Of a stretch of DNA of 10,763 nucleotides, positions 1 through 6,575 are shown in pieces (the first letter of the stretch is position 1; every line of letters begins with the position of its first letter). This stretch comes from Gammaproteobacteria bacterium. Lineage in GTDB: Bacteria; Pseudomonadota; Gammaproteobacteria; SURF-13. The notes under the pieces are model-generated. The model was not told where the DNA came from. It made no database searches and worked only from the letters and a program-made list of their open reading frames with translations. The stretch is taken from contig JAMDBH010000156.1 in the NCBI GenBank assembly GCA_023487615.1, forward strand, positions 1-10,763. The letters are read 5' to 3'. Both the position numbers and the translations under genes were made by a program.

Positions 1-1
1 T

Positions 2-784
2 CTACTGCCTGTTTCTGGGCAGATACTGCAACGGGTCCACCGGCTTGCCATCCTTACGGATCTCGAAGTACAGCCGCACCTGCTCCGAAGCGCTCTTCCC
101 CATCTCGGCGATGGGCTGTCCCAAGGCGATCTTTTCACCCTCTTTCACGAGTCTTTTTTTATTGTTAGCATAAGCACTTAGAAAGGATTTATCATGCTTT
201 ACTATAACTAGCTCGCCGAGCCCCTTGAGGCCGTTTCCGCTGTAAACCACCCGCCCCGCCGCCGCCGCGCGTACTGGCTGACCTTCCCGCCCGGCGATGC
301 TGATGCCTTTTTCAGAGCCGGAACGTTCGGGCAGCACCTGGCCGGTCGCGGGCCATTTCCATAACACCCTGCCGCTCGGCGCCGTGTCGTTATCATCGGC
401 CGGGATCGGCGCGATAAGGGGCGCAGGAGTTGCTACACGCGGGGAGATAGGAGGTGCGGGGCCTGCAGAGGCAGGAGCGGCCTTTACCGGCTTGGGGATT
501 TCGGCAGTGTCGGGCGGTGTTACCCGGAGCCGTTGGCCGGCGTAGATGCGGTCAGGCGACGAGAGCCGGTTCCATGCGGCCACTTGTTGATAGTCCTGGC
601 CGTACAACCAGGCAATCGAATACAGGGTCTCGCCCGGTACGACGATATGATAAAAATCCCGGCGTGCGGGCTCGGCATACGTCTGTTCATCCTCGCCCTG
701 ATCCACCGGGGCAAGCACCATGGGGCCGCCGCAACCGGCGAGCCACAACAGCAGCATCAACGGCCACGCTATACGACGAATCAT
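2..784 (-). CDS. nlpD: NlpD-type lipoprotein, LysM plus inactive LytM/M23 domain
   Basis: This is an outer-membrane lipoprotein that binds peptidoglycan at the division site; in the family it activates the amidase AmiC for daughter-cell separation. The 260-residue product opens with a lipoprotein signal ending in the lipobox LAGC, with the lipidated Cys at 18. A LysM domain spans about 44-90, a Pro/Ala-rich linker about 91-135, and a LytM/M23 domain about 140-256. The four zinc-ligand positions of active M23 peptidases are replaced (Glu158, Ser162, Arg237, Tyr239), as expected for an activator rather than a hydrolase. The ATG overlaps the yqaA stop by 4 nt (ATGA), which fixes the start and suggests coupled translation. 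The stop is 1 base from the window edge; rpoS is the expected next gene, and rpoS promoters commonly lie inside nlpD. Confidence 0.93.
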   Translation of the reverse strand: MIRRIAWPLMLLLWLAGCGGPMVLAPVDQGEDEQTYAEPARRDFYHIVVPGETLYSIAWLYGQDYQQVAAWNRLSSPDRIYAGQRLRVTPPDTAEIPKPVKAAPASAGPAPPISPRVATPAPLIAPIPADDNDTAPSGRVLWKWPATGQVLPERSGSEKGISIAGREGQPVRAAAAGRVVYSGNGLKGLGELVIVKHDKSFLSAYANNKKRLVKEGEKIALGQPIAEMGKSASEQVRLYFEIRKDGKPVDPLQYLPRNRQ

Positions 785-1362
785 CGTGTACTCAAAATGA
801 AATAAGCCGCCACCGCCAACGCGACCACCGACCAGCCTATCGCGTCTACATATTTACGCAGCAATCCTTCCATGCGCGGGCCGCCCCACACCATGAACCC
901 GGCCACCATAAAAAACCGCGCGCCGCGTCCGATTAAAGAGCCGAGCACGAACGGCAACAGCGCCATCGAGATCACTCCCGAGGCGATGGTGAACATCTTG
1001 TAAGGAATAGGGGTGAACGCGGCGATGAAGATCGCCCAGAAACCCCACTCCGCAAACCATTCCCGTGCTTGAAGATAGGCCGGCCAATAGCCAGCACGTT
1101 GGATAAGTGGCGCAACCAGTTCGAAGGCGAAATAGCCAATCAAATAACCGAACAAACCGCCCAATACCGACATGATCATGGTGAGGGCGGCCAGAACCCA
1201 GGCCCGCTCAGGACGCGCCAGGGCCATGGGGGCGAGCATGACATCCGGCGGGATGGGGAAAAAAGACGACTCGGCGAAGCTCAGCGCACCCAAAAACCAA
1301 GGCGCGTGGCGATGCCTGGCCCATTGCATCGTCCGGTTATATAGGGCTGAGAATAGTCGCAC
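781..1362 (-). CDS. yqaA: YqaA/DedA-family (VTT domain) inner-membrane protein
   Basis: This is a polytopic inner-membrane protein of the DedA/SNARE-associated family. Relatives are linked to lipid-carrier flipping and envelope homeostasis, but the substrate of the YqaA branch is not established. From the chosen start there are 193 residues with hydrophobic spans near 22-46, 55-82, 105-140 and 174-190. Conserved patches are ESSFFPIPPD (31-40), FTPIPYK (116-122) and GRGARF (145-150). The chosen start is the GTG one base after the pcm stop, giving VRLFSALYNR. An upstream TTG at 1389 would overlap pcm by 26 bases, and a downstream ATG at 1329 would remove conserved N-terminal residues. The start is therefore less certain than the family call. 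The stop overlaps the nlpD ATG. Confidence 0.85.
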   Translation of the reverse strand: MRLFSALYNRTMQWARHRHAPWFLGALSFAESSFFPIPPDVMLAPMALARPERAWVLAALTMIMSVLGGLFGYLIGYFAFELVAPLIQRAGYWPAYLQAREWFAEWGFWAIFIAAFTPIPYKMFTIASGVISMALLPFVLGSLIGRGARFFMVAGFMVWGGPRMEGLLRKYVDAIGWSVVALAVAAYFILSTR

Positions 1363-1363
1363 T

Positions 1364-2020
1364 TTACTTGCCGCCCACCAGAGGGACAAAGCTAACTCGT
1401 TCGAGCACTTCTTTCTTTAAGCCGTCGGGGGTGCGTGTGATGAGGGTCAACTCTTGAGTCCCCTGGCGGCCGAGGGGGATCACCATGCGGCCACCCTCGG
1501 CCAATTGTTCCACCAAGGCGGGGGGAATCGTCGCCGGCGCGGCGGTGACCAGAATCGCGTCGTAGGGCGCCTGTTCCGGCCAGCCTTGACTGCCGTTGCC
1601 ATACTTGGCGTTGATATTACGCAGCTTAAGTTCCCTGAAGCGTTGTTGCGCAGTGAGCAACAAGGGTTGGATACGCTCGATGCTGTATACCTCCTTGGCA
1701 AACTGGGCGAGGATGGCGGTTTGATAACCCGATCCAGTGCCGATCTCCAGCACCTTGCCGAACGGGCCCGACGTCAGCAGCGCCTCCGTCATACGCGCAA
1801 CGACATAGGGCTGGGAAATGGTCTGACCATGACCGATAGGCAGCGCGGTGTCTTCGTAGGCGCGGCTTGCCAGGGCCTCGTCCATAAAAATATGGCGCGG
1901 GACGTTGCGCAGGGCCTCCAGCAAGTCCGGGCGCCGTATGCCCTGATCCAGCAGACGCTGTATCAGGCGCTCGCGCGTGCGCGGGGAGGTCATTCCGATG
2001 CCTTGATGGCGGACACTCAT
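1364..2020 (-). CDS. pcm: Protein-L-isoaspartate O-methyltransferase
   Basis: This cytosolic repair enzyme transfers a methyl group from S-adenosylmethionine to L-isoaspartyl residues in aged proteins, which starts their return to normal aspartate. The 218-residue product is close to the usual length of about 210. It shows the substrate-side motif [15 protein letters not shown] (63-77), the SAM-binding glycine motif [11 protein letters not shown] (90-100) with acidic Glu115 (SIER) at the end of the next strand, and the typical C-terminus FVPLVGG. The ATG overlaps the surE stop by 4 nt (ATGA), matching the surE-pcm coupling common in Proteobacteria. A second Met at residue 10 is possible, but the overlap favours the first. 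Confidence 0.96.
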   Translation of the reverse strand: MSVRHQGIGMTSPRTRERLIQRLLDQGIRRPDLLEALRNVPRHIFMDEALASRAYEDTALPIGHGQTISQPYVVARMTEALLTSGPFGKVLEIGTGSGYQTAILAQFAKEVYSIERIQPLLLTAQQRFRELKLRNINAKYGNGSQGWPEQAPYDAILVTAAPATIPPALVEQLAEGGRMVIPLGRQGTQELTLITRTPDGLKKEVLERVSFVPLVGGK

Positions 2021-2814
2021 CGCTCTAGTCCCTGCGCGGGCTTCACCGGCAATCCGGCTTGTGCGGGATGCAAGGAGAATCCTTGCAGCCAGTTGGCGAT
2101 CTTGTCGAGGGCGGGATAACGGGTGAGATCCACCAGGATGGGGGTGATCGAAACGAAGTGACGCTTGATGGCGTGAAAATCGGTGCCCGGCCCGGCGTCT
2201 TGTTCCGTGCCCGGTGGTCCGACCCAGTAGATCGTCCTCCCGCGGGGATCTGTCATGCGCAGCACCGGCTCGGCTTTGTGGCGATGTCCCAGGCGGGTCG
2301 CCTCAAATCCAGCCAGTTGCTCCCACGGCAGATCGGGCACATTGATGTTCAGGATCGTATCAGCGGGCAACGGATCCACCTGCAAGCGGCCGATCAACAC
2401 CTCCACCACACGTGCCGCCGTCTCATAGTGCTGCTGCCCGACCAGCGACACGGCGAGCGCGGGCAGACCCAAAAACCGGCCCTCCATCGCCGCCGCCACC
2501 GTGCCGGAATACAGCACGTCGTCGCCGAGATTCGCGCCGCTGTTGATTCCGGCGATGACCATATCGGGCTCCTCGTCCAACAAGCCGGTGATGGCGAGGT
2601 GCACACAATCCGTAGGCGTGCCATCCACCCGGATGAAGCCGTTGTCCATCTGCATGGCGCGTATCGGGCTGTCCAGGGTGAGCGAATTGCTGGCGCCGCT
2701 GCGATCGCGGTCCGGCGCCACTACGGTGACCTCGGCGATCTTGGCCAAGGCCCCAGCCAGACAACGGATTCCCGGTGACTGATAGCCGTCATCATTGCTA
2801 ATTAGGATTTTCAT
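2017..2814 (-). CDS. surE: 5'/3'-nucleotidase SurE
   Basis: This is a metal-dependent nucleoside-monophosphate phosphatase of the stationary-phase survival family; E. coli SurE also acts on short polyphosphate. In the 265-residue product the metal site is complete: NDDG at 7-10 (Asp8, Asp9), Ser39 in DRSGASNS, and Asn91 in [19 protein letters not shown]. Dimer-swap regions typical of the family follow. The last 15 or so residues are a Pro/Ala-rich tail slightly beyond the usual length of about 250. The ATG gives the canonical [10 protein letters not shown] start, with a weak GGA ribosome-binding element 8 nt upstream. surE looks like the first gene of surE-pcm-yqaA-nlpD; its usual upstream partner truD is absent here. 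I saw no convincing sigma-70 promoter in front of it. Confidence 0.97.
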   Translation of the reverse strand: MKILISNDDGYQSPGIRCLAGALAKIAEVTVVAPDRDRSGASNSLTLDSPIRAMQMDNGFIRVDGTPTDCVHLAITGLLDEEPDMVIAGINSGANLGDDVLYSGTVAAAMEGRFLGLPALAVSLVGQQHYETAARVVEVLIGRLQVDPLPADTILNINVPDLPWEQLAGFEATRLGHRHKAEPVLRMTDPRGRTIYWVGPPGTEQDAGPGTDFHAIKRHFVSITPILVDLTRYPALDKIANWLQGFSLHPAQAGLPVKPAQGLER

Positions 2815-3018
2815 TATTCAGATCCAAGGCTTATGGCCGATATATGAAAACTTGGCTCGCTTTTTGCGTTGACTCGATACAAGATAAAGGTCCCCCACAG
2901 ATATGCCCATTGTGTACGATTGCCTACCGTCGAGTTTACGCAACGGCCACAAGCCTAACCTTCTATAATACTGGACATTTCAAGTTAGACAAAATCTTAC
3001 TCTCATCACTCTTTTCTT
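2815..3018. other. AT-rich divergent intergenic segment
   Basis: This 204-bp spacer lies between the divergent surE and the plus-strand barrel relic. It is visibly richer in A and T than the flanking genes. It should contain the surE promoter (minus) and the promoter of the plus-strand unit. An open frame from the ATG at 2844 crosses it, but the frame has no ribosome-binding site, is cysteine-rich and unlike its neighbours in composition, and its N-terminal part resembles no family I know, so I do not call it a gene. I see no terminator hairpin or clear operator palindrome. Confidence 0.5.
2964..2969 (+). promoter_or_regulatory. Possible -10 box TATAAT
   Basis: A perfect TATAAT hexamer reads toward the barrel relic (signal-peptide ATG at 3019) and the c-di-GMP gene at 3440. 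No good -35 element lies 16-18 bases upstream, and there is no extended TG motif; the nearest TTGACA-like hexamer (TTTACG, 2935-2940) is 23 bases away. It could be an activator-dependent promoter or chance in AT-rich DNA. Confidence 0.3.
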
Positions 3019-3425
3019 ATGCCCTTTTTAATTGGACAACTTGCTTTTGTTGCACTCTTATTCGGCGCAAGCCACTCGGCATGGGCCGAATTTATTTATT
3101 TCCCGAGTTGAACGGCACTGCACGGCGGGACGTAGAGTCTCAAGAAATGGCCATACCACACAGTAAGCATCCCCTCCGTGAGAACCAGCCCGATGCGGCG
3201 CTCGATATATTTTATTCGGCCGATTATGGGCGCCTGCGCGTGTTGGCCGAGGTTGATATCGCCCGAGAAGTGGACGCCGAGATCGAACGCCTGCAGGCTG
3301 GCTGGCTATTGAGCTCGGAAACCACTGCCTGGATCGGGCGTTTTCACACGCCGCTGGGCTATTGGAACACCCAGTATCATCACGGGAGTTACCTGCAGAC
3401 CTCGGCCACCCGGCCGGACATTTAG
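3019..3425 (+). pseudogene. Frameshifted, truncated outer-membrane barrel (porin-like) gene
   Basis: From the ATG at 3019 one frame encodes a 23-residue Sec signal peptide (MPFLIGQLAFVALLFGASHS then AWA) and continues E-F-I-Y-F-P-S to a TGA at 3109-3111. A second frame then continues from about 3099 with P-E-L-N to the TAG at 3423-3425. Adding one T to the TTT at 3099-3101 joins the two into a 135-residue reading frame, AEFIYFPELNGTARRDVE and onward, with no other stop. The second part has alternating barrel-like segments and ends with GRFHTPLGYWNTQYHHGSYL. From memory, that pattern occurs near the middle of larger outer-membrane porin-like proteins (an uncertain recollection), so the 3' part is probably missing. 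No clear ribosome-binding site precedes 3019. The stop lies 14 bases before the GGDEF/EAL ATG, so the two genes may once have been an operon. A sequencing indel would explain the frameshift but not the missing C-terminal part. Confidence 0.6.
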
Positions 3426-3439
3426 GTAGGCACGAAGCT

Positions 3440-5479
3440 ATGGCAAGGTCCAATAGAGTAATAGCGTTCTTCGCCAGCCTCACCGGGCGCATGTTGCTCG
3501 GTATGCTGGTCATTCACGCCTTCCTGGTGCCCTTGCTATACTACGGCGTGATATCCCTTACTAAGGAGGGCTATCAAACTCAGTTTATCCAGCAAGTGCG
3601 ATCCAATTCGCAACTGTTTGCCGTCCTGTTTGCTCAGGAGATAGCGCAGAAATCGCCGGAAGAGATGGTCTCCGGCGCCCTGCAGAGCGGACAAGTGATC
3701 TTCGCCCAGATCATCACCCCTGACGGGCAAACAGTAAATCCAAAATATGTCGCTAATGCCGATCTCGGCGAATTCAAGGAAGACTTTTTCTTTGGTCAGC
3801 ACGGGGACACGGTCTATTACATCTCCGTGCCCCTGCGAGACGAAGACGGCAACATCAGCGGCGTCCTGCGCCTCGGTTATGACGAGGAGCCGACTCAGGA
3901 ACAAATCAAGACCGCCTACCAGCATGGCTTGTCCCTGGTGCTAGCTTATGGCCTGCTGTCGCTCGCACTGATCATCTTCTCCGGCTGGCAAATCACGCGA
4001 TCCTTACGCCGCCTGGGTAACGCGGCGCACCAGGTGGCGATGGGCGAAATCACCAAGCAACTCGATGTACCCACCAACATCAGTGAAGTGACGAGCCTGG
4101 GGCAAGACCTGGAGCGTATGCGTTGGAAATTGGTGCATCAGGGCGAGCTGCTGGAACATCAAGCCCTGCACGACAGTTTAACGGGACTGCCCAACCGCAC
4201 CTTGCTGCACGATCGGATGCAACATGCCTTCGTCACTGCGCAGCGCCTGGGCAAGACAGTCGCCTTGCTCATGATGGATCTGGATCGCTTCAAGGAAGTC
4301 AATGACACGCTCGGTCATCACGTTGGGGACTTGTTGTTACAGCAGATCGCATTACGCATGCGCGGCGCCCTGCGGGAATCGGATACCATCGCCCGCCTGG
4401 GTGGAGACGAATTTGCCGTGGTGCTGCCGAGTGTAGAAAACCCCGAGCAGGCCGTCCATGCCGCGCAGAAGATATTGACCACACTGGAGCAGCCCTTAAA
4501 TCTGGACGGGCACAGCTTCATCATCGGCGCCAGTATCGGTATCGCATTCTTCCCCGAGCACGGCGAGGACAATGACACCTTGATGCGGCATGCAGATCTC
4601 TCCATGTATTACGCCAAACGCACCCAAAGCGGTTATTCCATTTACAACCCCACCCTGAATCAACAAGGGCTGAATGAAATCACATTGATAGGCGAATTGC
4701 GTCACGCCATCCAACACAACGAACTGATCCTCCATTATCAGCCCAAGGTAGACCTCAAGACCGGCCGAGTAACCGGCGTCGAGGCCCTGGTACGCTGGCA
4801 ACATCCACGACAGGGTCTACTTCTGCCGGAACATTTCCTGCATCTCGCGGAACGCACGGGACTCATTCACCCGCTCACCTCTTGGGTGCTGAACGAGGCG
4901 CTCAGGACCTGCCAGAGATGGCATCAAGCGGACATCAAACTGCCCGTCGCGGTCAACCTCTCGCCGGCGAGCCTGCAACACGATCAACTTTTTGAACAGA
5001 TCAACCACGCGCTGCAAAGTTTAAACACACCTCCTTCCTGGCTGGAGTTGGAGATCACCGAGGCCGCGATTCTGGCCGACCCCCAACTCACCCAAGCGGT
5101 GCTGGGTCGCTTGTCTGATCTGGGGGTACAGATCTCCATTGACGACTACGGCACGGCTTCGTTTGCCTCGCTCGCCTATCTCAACAAACTGCCCATGCAG
5201 CAGATCAAGATAGATAAATCATTCGTCATAGAGATGTCTGATGAAACCAATGCGGTGATCGTACGCTCCGCCATCGAGCTCGCGCATAATATGAAACGCA
5301 CGGTAAGCGCCGAGGGCGTTGAGCACGCGGAGGCGCTGGAAAAGTTAAAGGATATGGGCTGCGACATGGCACAGGGCAGCTATCTGTGTGAGCCGCTTGC
5401 GGCAAACGAGATCATCCATTGGCTGCAACAGCCTCAGCGTGATATTACCGACAAATCAAAATCTCTCGCCCGGAGCTGA
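3440..5479 (+). CDS. Membrane HAMP-GGDEF-EAL cyclic-di-GMP synthase/phosphodiesterase
   Basis: This is a cyclic-di-GMP turnover protein of the inner membrane with 679 residues. A transmembrane helix spans about 18-40, a periplasmic sensor-like region about 41-162 (Cache-like end YYISVPLRDEDGNISGVLRLG), a second helix about 163-182, and a HAMP segment about 183-234 in which the usual Pro of ITRP is Ser. The GGDEF domain (about 240-405) keeps GGDEF at 321-325 and the RxxD inhibitory site RESD at 312-315, five residues before it. The EAL domain (about 415-668) keeps EAL 448-450, Asn506, Glu538, Asp568-Asp569, Lys590 and Glu625 of EGVE. Loop 6, however, reads DDYGTASFASL instead of the usual DDFGTGYSSL. 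The chosen ATG has an AGG nine bases upstream; a longer frame from a TTG at 3362 only overlaps the barrel relic. It is followed 25 bases later by smrA. The ligand of the periplasmic region is unknown. Confidence 0.93.
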   Translation: MARSNRVIAFFASLTGRMLLGMLVIHAFLVPLLYYGVISLTKEGYQTQFIQQVRSNSQLFAVLFAQEIAQKSPEEMVSGALQSGQVIFAQIITPDGQTVNPKYVANADLGEFKEDFFFGQHGDTVYYISVPLRDEDGNISGVLRLGYDEEPTQEQIKTAYQHGLSLVLAYGLLSLALIIFSGWQITRSLRRLGNAAHQVAMGEITKQLDVPTNISEVTSLGQDLERMRWKLVHQGELLEHQALHDSLTGLPNRTLLHDRMQHAFVTAQRLGKTVALLMMDLDRFKEVNDTLGHHVGDLLLQQIALRMRGALRESDTIARLGGDEFAVVLPSVENPEQAVHAAQKILTTLEQPLNLDGHSFIIGASIGIAFFPEHGEDNDTLMRHADLSMYYAKRTQSGYSIYNPTLNQQGLNEITLIGELRHAIQHNELILHYQPKVDLKTGRVTGVEALVRWQHPRQGLLLPEHFLHLAERTGLIHPLTSWVLNEALRTCQRWHQADIKLPVAVNLSPASLQHDQLFEQINHALQSLNTPPSWLELEITEAAILADPQLTQAVLGRLSDLGVQISIDDYGTASFASLAYLNKLPMQQIKIDKSFVIEMSDETNAVIVRSAIELAHNMKRTVSAEGVEHAEALEKLKDMGCDMAQGSYLCEPLAANEIIHWLQQPQRDITDKSKSLARS

Positions 5480-5504
5480 GATCAGCGTTCTCTATGTGAC
5501 CCTC

Positions 5505-6047
5505 ATGGCCCGCAAATTTCAACTCTCTGATGAAGAGGGTGAACTGTTTCGCCGTGCAACCCAGCGGGTAACACCGCTGAAACACGACAAGATCGTCCAC
5601 CCGCGCAAACGACCGTCACCGGTTCCACGCCAAACACACTTGGAGCAGCAGCGCGTCATGCGCGATATGCTGTCCGATGCATTCGACCCTACCGAGATCG
5701 AAACGGGAGAAGAGCTGTTATTCAGCCGTAAAGGCCTGCAGCACGGACTGATCCGCAAGCTGCGGCGCGGCCAATTCACTGTCCAAGCTGAGCTGGATCT
5801 GCACGGCCTGACCGTGGACGAGGCGCGCCAGGCGCTTGCGGAATTTCTGGTGGATGTCCGGGCAATGGGCGCGCGCTGCGTGCGCATCATCCACGGCAAG
5901 GGCTATGGCTCGCGCCACAAACAACCGGTTTTGAAGAGCAAGCTGAACGGTTGGCTACAACAACGCGATGAAGTACTGGCGTTCTGCTCCGCCCGCCAGG
6001 TGGACGGCGGCACCGGTGCGGTATATGTGCTGTTGAAGCGCCTATGA
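5505..6047 (+). CDS. smrA: SmrA-like Smr-domain endonuclease
   Basis: This 180-residue protein belongs to the small MutS-related group. The layout LSDEE-GELFRRA at the N-terminus, then FSRKGLQHGLIRKLRRGQF (73-91), then a C-terminal Smr domain (about 96-178) resembles E. coli SmrA (YdaL) more than the collided-ribosome nuclease SmrB. The Smr domain shows DLHG (98-101), HGKG (130-133) and GGTGAVYVLLK (168-178). Smr domains are nucleases acting on nucleic acid, with SmrB known to cleave mRNA at stalled ribosomes; the role of SmrA is less defined. The start ATG (MARKFQLSDEE) has no strong ribosome-binding site. It lies 25 bases after the c-di-GMP gene stop, so co-transcription is likely. The gene converges with ispF, with 27 bases between the stops. 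Confidence 0.85.
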   Translation: MARKFQLSDEEGELFRRATQRVTPLKHDKIVHPRKRPSPVPRQTHLEQQRVMRDMLSDAFDPTEIETGEELLFSRKGLQHGLIRKLRRGQFTVQAELDLHGLTVDEARQALAEFLVDVRAMGARCVRIIHGKGYGSRHKQPVLKSKLNGWLQQRDEVLAFCSARQVDGGTGAVYVLLKRL

Positions 6048-6074
6048 TGGAAATTCCCCAGGCAGAGAGACCGC

Positions 6075-6575
6075 CTACTTTCCCCTTTCCCCTTTCCCTT
6101 TTTCCCTGTATTCAAGCAATACCACCGCATGCGCGGCGATGCCTTCGCCGCGGCCGGTAAATCCCATTCCTTCAGTCGTGGTGGCCTTGATGTTGATGTG
6201 GTCAGGGGGGATATTCATATCGCTCGCAAGGTTCATTTTCATCGCGTCAAAATGTGGCTCCAACTTTGGCGCCTGTGCGATGAGTGTCGCATCAATATTG
6301 GTAACGCCAAATCTCCGCTCGTTTACCAGCTCTCGCACGCGGCGCAACAGGATGCGACTGTCTATGCCCTTATATTGTGCGCTGCTGTCGGGGAAATGAC
6401 GGCCGATATCGCCGAGCCCCGCCGCCCCGAGCAGCGCATCGCAAAGGGCATGGATAAGCACATCGCCATCGGAGTGCGCAGCCAGTCCCTGCTCGTAGGG
6501 AATGGTCACTCCACCCAGCACTAATCTTCTGCCGGGGACCAAAGCATGTGCATCATAACCGTGGCCGATTCTCAC
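6075..6575 (-). CDS. ispF: 2-C-methyl-D-erythritol 2,4-cyclodiphosphate synthase
   Basis: This is the cytosolic trimeric enzyme of the MEP isoprenoid pathway. It cyclises CDP-methylerythritol 2-phosphate to methylerythritol cyclodiphosphate and releases CMP. The 166-residue product shows the metal ligands Asp8, His10 (GYDAH) and His42, the HSDGD loop at 34-38, FPDSSAQYKG (61-70) and the TTTEGMGFTGRGEGIAAH active-site region near the C-terminus. The start is GTG, giving the family-typical MRIGHGYDAH, and it overlaps the ispD stop as GTGA. The last ten residues (REKGKGERGK) form a charged tail encoded by a purine tract and absent from typical IspF of about 158 residues. They are probably unstructured. 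Confidence 0.97.
   Translation of the reverse strand: MRIGHGYDAHALVPGRRLVLGGVTIPYEQGLAAHSDGDVLIHALCDALLGAAGLGDIGRHFPDSSAQYKGIDSRILLRRVRELVNERRFGVTNIDATLIAQAPKLEPHFDAMKMNLASDMNIPPDHINIKATTTEGMGFTGRGEGIAAHAVVLLEYREKGKGERGK
6082..6106 (-). repeat. Purine tract with four G-runs (G-quadruplex motif)
   Basis: On the minus strand, which is the ispF coding strand, runs of 3, 3, 4 and 4 G are separated by 5, 3 and 3 A. This meets the common G3+N1-7 quadruplex pattern. It encodes the ispF C-terminal tail and ends just before the TAG stop, in the narrow convergent junction with smrA. No intrinsic terminator is visible there, so it may be the only structured element between the two units. Confidence 0.7.

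Noticed and set aside
1454..2119. Plus-strand open frame of 221 codons, and a similar one at 2059-2778
   Set aside because: They are antisense to pcm and surE, show no recognisable domain, and have shadow-like composition.
2852..2880. Plus-strand sigma-70 promoter TTGGCT with CGATAC
   Set aside because: The 17-base spacing is right but the -10 match is poor and the ATG that follows does not start a credible gene.
2844..3425. A 193-codon open frame across the whole surE-to-GGDEF gap
   Set aside because: The first part has no ribosome-binding site, odd cysteine-rich composition, and crosses a signal peptide encoded in another frame. Only the end (from about 3099) looks like protein, and it is included in the pseudogene.
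3362..3439. N-terminal extension of the GGDEF/EAL protein from a TTG
   Set aside because: It overlaps the barrel relic and has a poor start. The ATG at 3440 has an AGG at good spacing and directly precedes the membrane helix.
6048..6074. Bidirectional terminator between smrA and ispF
   Set aside because: Only a short GGAAATTCC palindrome is present, with no GC stem and loop.
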